Origin: an uncultured Clostridia bacterium
Lineage (GTDB): Bacteria; Bacillota; Clostridia; Christensenellales; CAG-314
NCBI GenBank assembly: GCA_944364615.1
Contig: CALVWF010000003.1
Location: forward strand, 152,428-216,427
DNA length: 64,000 bases
Direction of reading: 5' to 3'
In this document: positions 26,224 to 34,769 of the stretch, piece by piece
Numbering within the stretch: the stretch's first letter is position 1
How the letters are laid out: the number at the start of each line of letters is the position of its first letter
The notes under the pieces: generated by a model
What the model was told of the DNA's origin: nothing
Database searches by the model: none
What the model saw: the letters and a program-made list of their open reading frames with translations, nothing else
Translations under genes and position numbers: made by a program

Positions 26224-27297
26224 ATGAAACGTATTTTACTTTTTGTGCTAATGGTAACGGCGTTGTTTTCCGTATTTATGATTCAGCCGAAACAGGCTTT
26301 TGCAGCGGAAAGCGACGATGACATTTTTTCTAAAATCGGCGACTTGTTTGCGCCCGGCGCAAGCAAAGAAAAAATAGATGAACAGGTTTATGTCGGCGGA
26401 TATGCAATAGGCATGACTATCGACGGCAACGGAGTTACCGTAATAGGTCTGAACGAGTTTTTCAACTCTGACGGTAAACTTGTGTGTCCTGCAGTGGAAG
26501 CGGGTCTGCAGTTGCACGACGTTATAGTCGAATTGGATGGAAGAAAGATATTCAATTCCACCAAGTTGTCGGAGATTGCGTCAAAAAGCGGCGGAAAAGA
26601 ACTCAGATTGCGGTATATCAGACAGGGCAAAGTCGCTGAAACTTATATAGTACCGCAGATGGATCTTGCCAACAAGCAATACAGACTCGGACTGTGGACA
26701 AAAGACAGCAGCAGCGGCATAGGTACGCTGACTTATGTCAAAAAGGATTTGTCCTTCGGTTCGTTGGGACATCCCATTTGCGACGGCAAGGGCAATATTG
26801 TCAATTGTGACAACGGAGGCGTTTACAGTTGCAACATCAACGGAGTGAACAAGGGCGTAAAAGGAACGGCGGGTGAACTTAAAGGCACGTTCAGTTTCGA
26901 AGATTGCATCGGGCTGTTGCACAAGAACAACAAATTTGGCGCATTCGGCACATTCAAGGCAATGCCTTTTGACGATATGCAACTTATAGACGTTGCGTCG
27001 GTAGGAGAGGTTCATCCCGGCAAAGCGTATATTTATTCAACGATAAACGGTAAAGAACGGTGTAAATACAGTGTGGAAATCATTAAAGCGGTCAAGCAGA
27101 CTTCTCCCGACGACAAGGGTATGGTCTTGCGTGTGACGGACGAGCGGTTGCTGGACGCGACGGGCGGTATAGTTCAGGGGATGAGCGGAAGTCCCATTGT
27201 CCAGGACGGCAAACTGGTAGGAGCAGTTACGCACGTGTTCGTAAACGACCCCACAAAGGGATACGGAATGTACGCACAGTGGATGCTCGGGAATTAA
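26224..27297 (+). CDS. spoIVB: SpoIVB serine peptidase
   Basis: 357 residues. Signal/anchor segment at 1-~28, PDZ domain (~70-150) and S55 peptidase domain. Catalytic His in SFGSLGHPI and Ser in QGMSGSPIV are both present. SpoIVB is secreted by the forespore into the intermembrane space and triggers pro-sigma-K activation by cleaving SpoIVFA. SD GTGAGG. It follows recN as in Bacillus and Clostridia, but spo0A, its usual downstream partner, is not the next gene. A TATAAT at 26171-26176 lacks a good -35; sigma-F/G control is expected but not demonstrable by eye. Confidence 0.95.
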   Translation: MKRILLFVLMVTALFSVFMIQPKQAFAAESDDDIFSKIGDLFAPGASKEKIDEQVYVGGYAIGMTIDGNGVTVIGLNEFFNSDGKLVCPAVEAGLQLHDVIVELDGRKIFNSTKLSEIASKSGGKELRLRYIRQGKVAETYIVPQMDLANKQYRLGLWTKDSSSGIGTLTYVKKDLSFGSLGHPICDGKGNIVNCDNGGVYSCNINGVNKGVKGTAGELKGTFSFEDCIGLLHKNNKFGAFGTFKAMPFDDMQLIDVASVGEVHPGKAYIYSTINGKERCKYSVEIIKAVKQTSPDDKGMVLRVTDERLLDATGGIVQGMSGSPIVQDGKLVGAVTHVFVNDPTKGYGMYAQWMLGN

Positions 27298-27372
27298 TCC
27301 GAGCGCACGGTAGTGGCATGTCATTGCGGGTGTCGTTTGCATAATTGTCCCGCTACTTTCATAGCATTTAGT

Positions 27373-27960
27373 ATGAAAGTATACAATGGCTTGGCTTTAA
27401 ATTTTCAACAACTGTGGGATACGTATAAAAAGGATAAAGTAATTCTTATTCTTTGCTACGGACTTTTTGCGGTAGCGTTGGGTATTACATTTGCCTTTTA
27501 CCGTCAGATAATGGCGTCATGGCTGTATTCCGACAGATTTCAGTATCTGTACGGAATTATTTTCGAACGCAAACTTTTTTCCCTTCTGTTTACCTATATA
27601 TGGAAAACCTTGTTACTGTATTTCGTAGCGCTGTTACTTGCGTGCAACCGGTATACAAGGTTTCTTTGCTTACTGTTACCCGTAGCGTGCGGCGTTTCCT
27701 GCGGGGTTTACTTTGCCGTTGCCTTTTCTTCATTCGGCGTTCTGGGCGTCATTGCGGGTATAGCGGTAATTCTTGTAGAACAACTGTTGAACGTGACTAT
27801 AGTTATAATTGCTTTCAACGAATGTGGATGTTGTCAGTGCTGTTGTTTTACTGATTTACTTTTGCGTTACAAACTTACACAGTTGGCGTCTGTTCTCGCC
27901 GTAATCGCCAAATGTATTGCTAATTTTGTAATATTGAGTTTATTTATAGCGTTATTTTGA
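27373..27960 (+). CDS. Multipass membrane protein, possible divergent SpoIIM
   Basis: 195 residues from ATG 27373; the frame extends to 27313 but neither start has a clear SD. About five hydrophobic helices (~22-44, 68-90, 95-115, 118-140 and 170-195), and a Cys-rich patch (NECGCCQCCCF, ~148-158). I do not recognise the family by sequence. Size, topology and its place between spoIVB and deoB, where spoIIM lies in many Firmicutes, make a diverged SpoIIM (part of the engulfment DMP complex) a reasonable guess, no more. Confidence 0.6.
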   Translation: MKVYNGLALNFQQLWDTYKKDKVILILCYGLFAVALGITFAFYRQIMASWLYSDRFQYLYGIIFERKLFSLLFTYIWKTLLLYFVALLLACNRYTRFLCLLLPVACGVSCGVYFAVAFSSFGVLGVIAGIAVILVEQLLNVTIVIIAFNECGCCQCCCFTDLLLRYKLTQLASVLAVIAKCIANFVILSLFIALF

Positions 27961-27989
27961 TTGTTAAATTGTAAAAGTTTTGATATAAT
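27961..27989 (+). promoter_or_regulatory. Sigma-A promoter of deoB
   Basis: TTGTTA (27961-27966), 17-bp spacer, TATAAT (27984-27989), extended -10 TGA. Starts right after the preceding stop codon. Confidence 0.82.
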
Positions 27990-28007
27990 TAGCGTAGGTG
28001 GTAGTAT

Positions 28008-29156
28008 ATGAGAGCATTTATTTTAGTTATAGACGGATTCGGAGTGGGCGCATTGCCCGACTGCAAGAAATACGGAGACTACGGCGCAAATACGTTGAAG
28101 AACGTGCGCAATGCCTACGACTTGAATCTTCCCTGTCTTGCCGACATGGGATTGTACAATATCGACGGTACTTATAACGATGACCGTTTGCCCAACGGCG
28201 CTTACGGCCGTATGGCGGAATTGTCAAAGGGTAAGGATACTACTGTTGGACATTGGGAAATAGCAGGCATTGTGACAAAGGAGTTTATGCCTACATTCCC
28301 CAACGGTTTTCCCAAAGAATTCATTACCCGTCTGGAAAAACAACTTGGTACAAAAGTACTGTGTAACAAACCTTACAGCGGTACGGAAGTAATAAAAGAT
28401 TACGGTGAAGAACACCTGCGTACAGGTTACCCGATAGTGTACACTTCGGCGGACAGCGTATTGCAGATTGCCGTACACATGGACAAATATACTATTGAAC
28501 AGTTGTACAACATGTGTTTGAAAGCACGCAAACTGTGCGAGGGCAAGTACGGCGTGGGCAGAATAATCGCCCGTCCCTTTGAAGGACAGTACCCGTTTGT
28601 GCGTACCGCAGATCGTAAGGACTTTTCTCTTGATCCGCCCGGCGAAACATTGCTTGACGCTGTCAAGGCAAACGGATTGGAAAGCGTTGCCGTAGGCAAA
28701 ATAGAATATATTTTCAACGGCAGAGGAATTACGCGCAGTATTCACACCGAAAGCAATCTCGACGGATTGGAAAAGACCATCGAAATTGCCAAGGAAAACT
28801 TTGACGGTCTGGTGTTTGTCAATCTTGTAGACACCGACATGAAATACGGTCATCGCCGTGACGTATACGGTTACGCTCAGGCGCTTGAAGAAATTGACAA
28901 AAAAGTCGGCGAACTGTTGCCTCTGTTGAAAAAAGACGACGTACTGTACATTACGGGCGATCACGGTTGCGATCCGACTCACAAGGCGCATACCGATCAC
29001 ACCAGGGAGTACACGCCGTTGCTTATTTACGGTTGTGACATCGTTCCGACAAATCTCGGCACAATGTCGGGAATGGACGTCATAAACGATACTATTCGTC
29101 AGCAACTCGGACTGCCTTTCGGCGCAAAGTCCGTGTGGGAAAAGATCACTATGTGA
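28008..29156 (+). CDS. deoB: Phosphopentomutase
   Basis: 382 residues. DeoB interconverts (deoxy)ribose 1-phosphate and 5-phosphate in nucleoside breakdown. Alkaline-phosphatase superfamily with Mn2+ sites: DGFGVGALPD at the N-terminus, KDTTVGHWE (phosphorylated Thr), VDTDMKYGHRRD, GDHGCDPTHKAHTDHTRE. SD AGGTGG. It is followed after 10 nt by a membrane protein gene. Confidence 0.97.
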   Translation: MRAFILVIDGFGVGALPDCKKYGDYGANTLKNVRNAYDLNLPCLADMGLYNIDGTYNDDRLPNGAYGRMAELSKGKDTTVGHWEIAGIVTKEFMPTFPNGFPKEFITRLEKQLGTKVLCNKPYSGTEVIKDYGEEHLRTGYPIVYTSADSVLQIAVHMDKYTIEQLYNMCLKARKLCEGKYGVGRIIARPFEGQYPFVRTADRKDFSLDPPGETLLDAVKANGLESVAVGKIEYIFNGRGITRSIHTESNLDGLEKTIEIAKENFDGLVFVNLVDTDMKYGHRRDVYGYAQALEEIDKKVGELLPLLKKDDVLYITGDHGCDPTHKAHTDHTREYTPLLIYGCDIVPTNLGTMSGMDVINDTIRQQLGLPFGAKSVWEKITM

Positions 29157-29166
29157 TTGTAAAACT

Positions 29167-29850
29167 ATGTATAACTTTAGTGATAAGTTAGCGCAAGAAG
29201 CATCCGAAAAGAAAGGAATTAAAAGTATAATCGCCAAAGAACGCGAAAATATGCCGGAATACCAGTACAACTTTCTTTACAAGAGAGTAATGCCCGGTTT
29301 TGTGTTTGTAATCGGTGGAGCAATAGTGGTATTTATTGCGTGTTTGCTGATAGAGCACTTTACTAAAAACGAAATAGTTGCTTTTATTCCGTTTATTGCC
29401 TGGGCTGTGACTGTTGCCGTATTGCTTGTTCTGTTTGTTACAGGCACACTCAGAATGAACCGACGGATCGATGCGGACAACCTCAAACGACTCAACGAAA
29501 GGTTTTACATTACCGACAGCGCAGAGGCGGAAGAAAAAATGCGTTGCGAAGGCATTACAAAAGACAGTTGGAGTGTCAACGGTATTACCGTTCCGCTGTC
29601 TGAATGCGACGTGATATTCTTCTTCTACGACAATTACGGAAGTATAAATTTTTCCATGCTGTTTGCAAATGACAATTTCAATTTGCTGTATGCATTGGAT
29701 CTCGACGCATACAGTTACACGTGGTTTGTAAACAACATTGAAATAGTCCGTAATAAAGAAGTGTTCGGAATGTTGGTGAAGGACAAAGAAAAATTCGTAA
29801 CTTTGTACAGACGTTACAAAAATCCGGAAAAAATGCTTGAAAATTTTTAA
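29167..29850 (+). CDS. Two-TM membrane protein of unknown function
   Basis: 227 residues. A charged cytoplasmic N-terminus (~1-38), two adjacent membrane helices (~40-63 and ~70-97), then a soluble C-terminal domain (~100-227) with alternating beta-like and charged stretches. The layout recalls YcxB-like proteins (two helices plus a PH-like domain), but I cannot assign it. It follows deoB by 10 nt and is probably co-transcribed; a terminator follows. Confidence 0.75.
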   Translation: MYNFSDKLAQEASEKKGIKSIIAKERENMPEYQYNFLYKRVMPGFVFVIGGAIVVFIACLLIEHFTKNEIVAFIPFIAWAVTVAVLLVLFVTGTLRMNRRIDADNLKRLNERFYITDSAEAEEKMRCEGITKDSWSVNGITVPLSECDVIFFFYDNYGSINFSMLFANDNFNLLYALDLDAYSYTWFVNNIEIVRNKEVFGMLVKDKEKFVTLYRRYKNPEKMLENF

Positions 29851-29865
29851 ATTTAATATTGTTCG

Positions 29866-29894
29866 CGCCGCTTGTTAAAAGCGGCGTTTTTTTT
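29866..29894 (+). terminator. Intrinsic terminator
   Basis: 8-bp GC-rich stem CGCCGCTT / AAGCGGCG (29866-29873 with 29879-29886) followed by eight T. Confidence 0.92.
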
Positions 29895-29996
29895 GTTCAC
29901 TCTGCAAACGGTTGTTCCGTTCGGCGTCTGAAACGGCCGGTGCATAGTTATTTTTTAATTGCAGATACTAACGGTAACAAAATTTAAGGAGTGCCT

Positions 29997-31136
29997 ATGA
30001 AAAAAGCAGTATTGATTATATTGATTCTGACAATTATATCGGTTGCGATGTTCAGTTCTACGGTGATGGCGGACAGTTACGCCAAACCCTCCAAGAGCAG
30101 ACAGGCATTACTGATGAACGAAAACGGCGAAGTACTTTATCAGCACAATTCCACCGAAAAACAGCCTATAGCAAGTATGACAAAAATAATGACATTGCTG
30201 TGCGTTTACGACGCAATTGACAGCGGTAAAATTTCTTTGTCGGATGTGATTACCTGTTCGGCAAATGCGTCGGGCATGGGCGGTTCGCAGGTTTTTCTCG
30301 AAACAGGAGGACAATATACGGTCAACAACCTCATTAAATCGGTTGTGGTTTGCTCGGCGAATGACAGTTGCGTCGCTCTTGCCGAACATGTCAGCGGCAG
30401 CGTTGAAAACTTTGTCGCCGAAATGAACAAAAAGGCGTCCGAACTTAAACTTGTCGCTACGCATTTCGAAAATCCGACAGGTCTTCCGCAGTTGAATCAC
30501 TATTCCTGTGCGGCAGACGTTGCCAATATGATGCGCGAATTGATAAAACATCCGCATTACTTTACATGTTCCAAGATTTGGATGGAAGACTTTCAGCATC
30601 CCGATGGCAGAATAACTGGTATGTCTAATACAAACAGACTGGTAAGATTTTACAACGGATGCGACGGCGGTAAAACAGGGTATACGTCTGAAGCAATGCA
30701 TTGTCTGTGCGCAACTGCTAAACGAGGCGACACGAGATTTATTGCCGTCGTCGTGGGAGCGCCCGATAGCGCAACAAGATTTTCCGAAGTATCTTCAATG
30801 CTTGACTACGGATTTGCCAACTACGAAACAAAGGTTTTCATGGACAGCCATACGCAGATAGGCAGTGTAAAGGTACGCGGAGGTAAAGAAGGACAAGTGG
30901 AAGTAAACGCTTCCGAACCGCTTGTGGCGTTTACACGCAAGGGACAGTGTAATTGCGAAGTAGTTGTAGAACTTGCCGAAAACGTTAAAGCACCGGTCGC
31001 CAAAGGCGATGTAGTGGGCAAGGCGGCGCTTGTAAAGGACGGCGAACGTATAAAGGAAATTGAGTTGGTAGCAAGCTGTGACGTAGCCGTAAGAAGTTAC
31101 GGACAGTATATCGGCGATATTGTAGGTGTCAACTGA
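29997..31136 (+). CDS. dacF: D-alanyl-D-alanine carboxypeptidase (DacF-like)
   Basis: 379 residues. Signal peptide 1-~26 (cut near VMADS). S11 peptidase with all three penicillin-binding motifs: SMTK (~62), SAN (~125) and KTG (~225), then a C-terminal beta domain (~280-379). It trims the terminal D-Ala from peptidoglycan stem peptides. Start ATG 29997 is 7 nt after AAGGAG; the in-frame GTG at 29991 is too close. DacF naming rests on the deoB...spoIIA neighbourhood; another S11 enzyme lies at 35612. Confidence 0.92.
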   Translation: MKKAVLIILILTIISVAMFSSTVMADSYAKPSKSRQALLMNENGEVLYQHNSTEKQPIASMTKIMTLLCVYDAIDSGKISLSDVITCSANASGMGGSQVFLETGGQYTVNNLIKSVVVCSANDSCVALAEHVSGSVENFVAEMNKKASELKLVATHFENPTGLPQLNHYSCAADVANMMRELIKHPHYFTCSKIWMEDFQHPDGRITGMSNTNRLVRFYNGCDGGKTGYTSEAMHCLCATAKRGDTRFIAVVVGAPDSATRFSEVSSMLDYGFANYETKVFMDSHTQIGSVKVRGGKEGQVEVNASEPLVAFTRKGQCNCEVVVELAENVKAPVAKGDVVGKAALVKDGERIKEIELVASCDVAVRSYGQYIGDIVGVN

Positions 31137-31161
31137 GTATTGTCAGATATAAAAGTCATTT

Positions 31162-31193
31162 GGGGAAGACTGCTGAAAGGTCTTCCCCTTTTT
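31162..31193 (+). terminator. Intrinsic terminator after dacF-like gene
   Basis: 9-bp stem GGGGAAGAC / GTCTTCCCC (31162-31170 with 31180-31188) and five T. Confidence 0.9.
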
Positions 31194-31224
31194 GGGGTTA
31201 AAACAACAATTTAGACTAATAAAA

Positions 31225-31253
31225 TTGACTTTTAGCGTTGTTTTTGATACACT
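31225..31253 (+). promoter_or_regulatory. Sigma-A promoter of M50-scpAB unit
   Basis: TTGACT (31225-31230), 17-bp spacer, TACACT (31248-31253), extended -10 TGA; 15 bp before the ATG. Confidence 0.75.
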
Positions 31254-31268
31254 GTACAAAGGTGTATT

Positions 31269-31988
31269 ATGTTTATAATCGAACTATTGAAAAATTTCGG
31301 CAATGAATTTTGCCGCGAAGGTTTGCTCAACGTAATAGCGTTTATTATTGCCTTGATGTCGGCGCTTGTTTTGCATGAACTTGCGCACGGTATCGTTGCC
31401 AAGTGGAACGGCGACGACACTGCCAAACTCATGGGACGCCTGACGTTAAATCCTCTGGCGCATTTCGACGTTGTCGGTCTGCTGATGATGTTGCTCGTCG
31501 GTTTCGGTTGGGCAAAGCCGGTTCCCGTAAATCCCAACAATTTCCGTAACAAGACAAAAGGAATGGTAAGTGTTTCGCTTGCAGGCGTGCTGACAAATAT
31601 AATTTTAGCGTTTGTCTTTTCCCTTTTCTGGGTAGTGTGGGCACGCTACATATCGATGCCTGCTTTAGCAAACAACCTGTATTACCTCGACCACTTTATG
31701 TTGATGTTGTTCAATCTGATTGTGTCGATAAACATTTCCTTTGCGCTGTTCAACATTCTGCCACTGTATCCGTTGGACGGTTACAGATTTTTGTCCTGCT
31801 TTGTTTCGCAGGAAAATTCCTTCATGACGTTTTTGCGCAGATACAGTCTGTACATCTTGCTGTTCCTGCTTATGTGGAACTACTTGCCGTTAATCGATGT
31901 CTATTCGCCGCTCAGTCTGTATATGACGTATCTCGGAAACGGTTTGATAGACGCCTTTTTGAAACTTTGGGGGTTGATATTCGTATGA
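31269..31988 (+). CDS. Site-2 protease family (M50) membrane metalloprotease
   Basis: 239 residues, about five membrane helices. Zinc motif HELAH at ~36-40 inside helix 1 and the third ligand in NILPLYPLDG (~158-167) are both intact. It belongs to the short YwhC-like group without PDZ or CBS domains. Substrate unknown. Weak GGTG before the ATG. It overlaps scpA by 4 nt; M50-scpA-scpB is a recurrent Firmicutes order. Confidence 0.92.
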   Translation: MFIIELLKNFGNEFCREGLLNVIAFIIALMSALVLHELAHGIVAKWNGDDTAKLMGRLTLNPLAHFDVVGLLMMLLVGFGWAKPVPVNPNNFRNKTKGMVSVSLAGVLTNIILAFVFSLFWVVWARYISMPALANNLYYLDHFMLMLFNLIVSINISFALFNILPLYPLDGYRFLSCFVSQENSFMTFLRRYSLYILLFLLMWNYLPLIDVYSPLSLYMTYLGNGLIDAFLKLWGLIFV

Positions 31989-32794
31989 ACAATCAGGAAA
32001 TACAGCAACAGTATTTATTTGATCATCCTCAACCGGACAACGCCCTCAAACTGGAACTGTCCAATTTCGAAGGGCCTCTCGATCTGCTGCTGTTTCTGGT
32101 AAAGGAAAGCAAGATAGAGATTAAGGATATATTTCTTTCGCAGGTCACGGAACAGTTTTTGCAGTATATGTCGCAATTGTCCACGGTAGACGTGGATCAG
32201 GCAAGCGAGTATATGGCTATTGCGGCAACTTTGTTGGAAATTAAATCCCGTGCTCTGTTGCCCATTGACCCGATTGACGATGAAGACCTCGAAGAAAAAC
32301 AGCGCGGTCTTATACGCCAGATGGAAGAATATCAGCAGTTCAAAAAAATAGTTACCGAACTTAAAGAGCAGGAAATGGTCAACCGTTTTTACCGCGATCC
32401 GGAAAAAAGCGTCGGTCAGGAAGTAGTGGTAGTAAAGGAACAACTGAGTTTCGAAGGCTTTATGGAGGCTTTCAACAAGTTTCTCATGCGTATGCAGATA
32501 AAGACGCAGGCGGAAAACGTCTCGCGTGCCATTACCAAGGAAACATTTACCGTTGCTCAAAAGATTGAATTTTTGCGCGAAAAACTTTCCCAACAACCGC
32601 AGATCAACTTTTTTGAACTGTTCGACGAGTATTCCACGCGTCTTGAAATAATCACCACTTTCAGTGCAATGCTCGAACTGTTGAAACTGCAATACATAAA
32701 GGTGATTCAGGACGGGTTGTTCGAAGATATAAAAATTGTCAGACGTACCGATGCGGTACTTCAAGAGGTAAATTACAGTGAAGAACTTGAATAA
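31985..32794 (+). CDS. scpA: Segregation and condensation protein A
   Basis: 269 residues. Kleisin subunit of the SMC-ScpAB condensin that organises the chromosome. N-terminal LSNFEGPLDLLLFLVKESKIEI is diagnostic, and the C-terminal winged helix ends near KLQYIKVIQDGLFEDI. ATG 31985 overlaps the M50 stop; a longer in-frame reading from 31637 is spurious because it lies wholly over the protease gene. Confidence 0.95.
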   Translation: MNNQEIQQQYLFDHPQPDNALKLELSNFEGPLDLLLFLVKESKIEIKDIFLSQVTEQFLQYMSQLSTVDVDQASEYMAIAATLLEIKSRALLPIDPIDDEDLEEKQRGLIRQMEEYQQFKKIVTELKEQEMVNRFYRDPEKSVGQEVVVVKEQLSFEGFMEAFNKFLMRMQIKTQAENVSRAITKETFTVAQKIEFLREKLSQQPQINFFELFDEYSTRLEIITTFSAMLELLKLQYIKVIQDGLFEDIKIVRRTDAVLQEVNYSEELE

Positions 32795-33401
32795 TATAAT
32801 CGAATCAATTCTGTTTGTTTCCGGCAAGGCTGTCGAAATTGCGTTTATTGCGGAAAAGTTGGAAGTCCCGGTAGGCGATGTTAACAAAGCGATAGAGCAA
32901 CTTAAACAGCGGTACAGCGGTGAAAGCGGAATACATCTGCTTACATTCAATAAGAAAGCGCAGTTTTCCAGCAACCCCGAATATGTTAAATCGGTGGAAA
33001 GCGTTCTCAATCCCATTAAGGAAAAGGAACTTACCAACGCAATGTTGGAAACGCTTGCTATTGTGGCTTACAAACAACCGGTTACCCGTGTCGAAATAGA
33101 GGAAATCCGCGGGGTGGATTGTACCTACTCCGTGCAAAATCTTACACGACTCGGATTGATAGAAGCGGTTGGACGCAAAGAATCTATAGGTAAACCATTG
33201 CTTTTTGCTACAACCGACGAGTTTTTGAAAAGATTTTCTTTGACCTCTATTGACGATCTGCCCGATCATCAGGCTTTGCTCGGAAAACTTCAATCCATAG
33301 AACAAAACATCAATTCCGTCACGACGGTTGAAAAGCCGATGTTCAATACTCAGGACATACCGGAATTTCTTGAAGGGGAAAAGGTAGAAGTAGTGGAATG
33401 A
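32778..33401 (+). CDS. scpB: Segregation and condensation protein B
   Basis: 207 residues, two winged-helix domains. NIIESILFVSGKAV at the start and LETLAIVAYKQPVTRVEIEEIRGV in the second domain are family hallmarks. Partner of ScpA, which it overlaps by 17 nt. Confidence 0.95.
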   Translation: MKNLNNIIESILFVSGKAVEIAFIAEKLEVPVGDVNKAIEQLKQRYSGESGIHLLTFNKKAQFSSNPEYVKSVESVLNPIKEKELTNAMLETLAIVAYKQPVTRVEIEEIRGVDCTYSVQNLTRLGLIEAVGRKESIGKPLLFATTDEFLKRFSLTSIDDLPDHQALLGKLQSIEQNINSVTTVEKPMFNTQDIPEFLEGEKVEVVE

Positions 33402-33751
33402 ATTCAACGGAATACACTGAAAAATCTGCCAATCGCAGAAACAACAACATTTTAGGTATAGTTGCGGTCATCATATTGTCAGCGATCAATTTGCTGCATT
33501 TCCCCCTGTTCTTTCTGGCATTTGCCGAGCAGGTGCAAACGGGCTGGGGATACGGTACAAATCTCGAATTGGGCGTGCTGTTTTGGTGGTTGGCAGAGAT
33601 TGTACTCAGCGTACCTTTTATTTTAGCCTGCGTTTTTACTGCGCTGTCCTTTATTCAGCGAGATTTAAAAGGAAAAGTCGTTGCAAATACGTCTTTGATC
33701 TGTATGTTTGTTTTACAGATCGTTTTTTCCAATCTGTTTTTTATTTTTTGA
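33398..33751 (+). CDS. Small three-TM membrane protein, unknown
   Basis: 117 residues with three hydrophobic helices (~19-42, 58-83, 94-117) after a short polar N-terminus. No family recognised. The start overlaps the scpB stop by 4 nt (ATGA), so it is probably translated with scpB and closed by the terminators at 33764 and 33827. Confidence 0.7.
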   Translation: MNSTEYTEKSANRRNNNILGIVAVIILSAINLLHFPLFFLAFAEQVQTGWGYGTNLELGVLFWWLAEIVLSVPFILACVFTALSFIQRDLKGKVVANTSLICMFVLQIVFSNLFFIF

Positions 33752-33763
33752 ACTGTGTAGCGG

Positions 33764-33783
33764 TGCGTTGCTTCGGCAACGCA
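33764..33783 (+). terminator. UUCG-capped hairpin, weak terminator
   Basis: TGCGTTGC-TTCG-GCAACGCA perfect 8-bp stem with the very stable TTCG tetraloop, 12 nt after the stop. Only three T follow, so it may stabilise the mRNA 3' end rather than terminate. Confidence 0.6.
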
Positions 33784-33826
33784 TTTGTCGTTGGCGCAAT
33801 TTGTTGCATTTACGGTACTTACGCGT

Positions 33827-33854
33827 CGCAATCAGTATGCGATTGTGTTTTTTT
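33827..33854 (+). terminator. Intrinsic terminator
   Basis: 7-bp stem CGCAATC / GATTGTG (33827-33833 with 33841-33847, one G-U pair) followed by seven T. Ends the M50-scpAB unit. Confidence 0.75.
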
Positions 33855-33896
33855 ACGGATGACAATACTTTTTAAAGCGCTTGATGAAATTCGCTA

Positions 33897-33926
33897 TTGA
33901 CAAATAACAGATAATTGTCATATAAT
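33897..33926 (+). promoter_or_regulatory. Consensus sigma-A promoter
   Basis: TTGACA (33897-33902), 18-bp spacer, TATAAT (33921-33926): both hexamers perfect. The leader is short, about 18 nt, before ATG 33951. Confidence 0.88.
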
Positions 33927-33950
33927 GAAAAAAAAAGGACGGGTAAAACA

Positions 33951-34358
33951 ATGAAAAAGATTTGGACTAATCGTTGGAAAAAAGCACTCATATGGTTCAG
34001 CGGCTATTTCAGCCTGATCGCCTTTGCAATAGTGGGAGGCTACGCAATCGTCAAGAGCGAAGACGACGACCTGCGTTACACTGCGAAAAATGCGTTCTTC
34101 GTAGTGCTCATATTTGCAGCAATTGGCGCATTTATTTCCGTTTTGTCTTCAATCAACTCTCTTGCCGGATACAATGCCACATTTGCAAATATTTTAAGTT
34201 GGGTGCGTTTTATCGTTCTTATTGCCGAAACAACCGTCTATGTCGTCTTTATACTTCTTTCGCTTTTCGGCGGTGACAGAACACAACAGCAGGAAGTTAA
34301 AAACAGCGAAACGCCGACTGAATCGCAGAAAACCGACAATAATACCGACAAGGACTGA
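33951..34358 (+). CDS. Small membrane protein, DUF4870/Tic20-like?
   Basis: 135 residues from ATG 33951. Three membrane helices (~14-33, 45-68, 80-105) and a polar Gln/Asn/Thr-rich tail. The stretch LRYTAKNAFFVVLIF after a charged loop recalls DUF4870 proteins, where residues of this kind precede helix 2; the match is weak. Monocistronic, with a perfect promoter and a strong terminator, so it is likely well expressed. Function unknown. Confidence 0.75.
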   Translation: MKKIWTNRWKKALIWFSGYFSLIAFAIVGGYAIVKSEDDDLRYTAKNAFFVVLIFAAIGAFISVLSSINSLAGYNATFANILSWVRFIVLIAETTVYVVFILLSLFGGDRTQQQEVKNSETPTESQKTDNNTDKD

Positions 34359-34402
34359 ACCTTTGTCTGTTACCTGACATTGGCGGTTAAATATGCCTTT
34401 GG

Positions 34403-34430
34403 GAGCCCTTTGACAAGGGCTCTTTTTTTT
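34403..34430 (+). terminator. Intrinsic terminator
   Basis: 8-bp stem GAGCCCTT / AAGGGCTC (34403-34410 with 34415-34422), TGAC loop, eight T. Confidence 0.92.
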
Positions 34431-34769
34431 ATGCCTTTTACCTTTAAATAATTGTTTAAATGCAGTATTTAATTTTCAGTCAGGCAAATTACGTTACGTA
34501 TCGTATTCGTCTGCACTTTTCGAAACATGATTTTATCTTTTGCGGAAAGTCATTTACCGACTTGCAGACTTTTTAACGAATATTTCCGGATATATTTTGA
34601 TTCGGGCTATTTGGTCATTTAATTTTTATTTTGACATTGTCTTGTCTGTGTCTGATTTGTGTCACGCTACATTCCGATTTGAATTGTACAATTTACTGAG
34701 ACTTTGGGCTGTTTGCAAACAAAATTCCTACAAGCGTATATTTTTTTTACATCTCTGCATATTAAAATT
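34431..34769. other. AT-rich intergenic stretch, no gene recognised
   Basis: 339 bp. It holds a TTGACA (34631-34636) without a matching -10 and one low-complexity open frame (34540-34773) that lacks an SD and resembles nothing. No repeats, tRNA or clear helices seen. A promoter for the following sporulation-linked genes may lie here but I cannot point to it. Confidence 0.6.

Noticed and set aside
28224..29270. 348-codon minus-strand frame over deoB
   Set aside because: Shadow; deoB on the + strand has all catalytic motifs.
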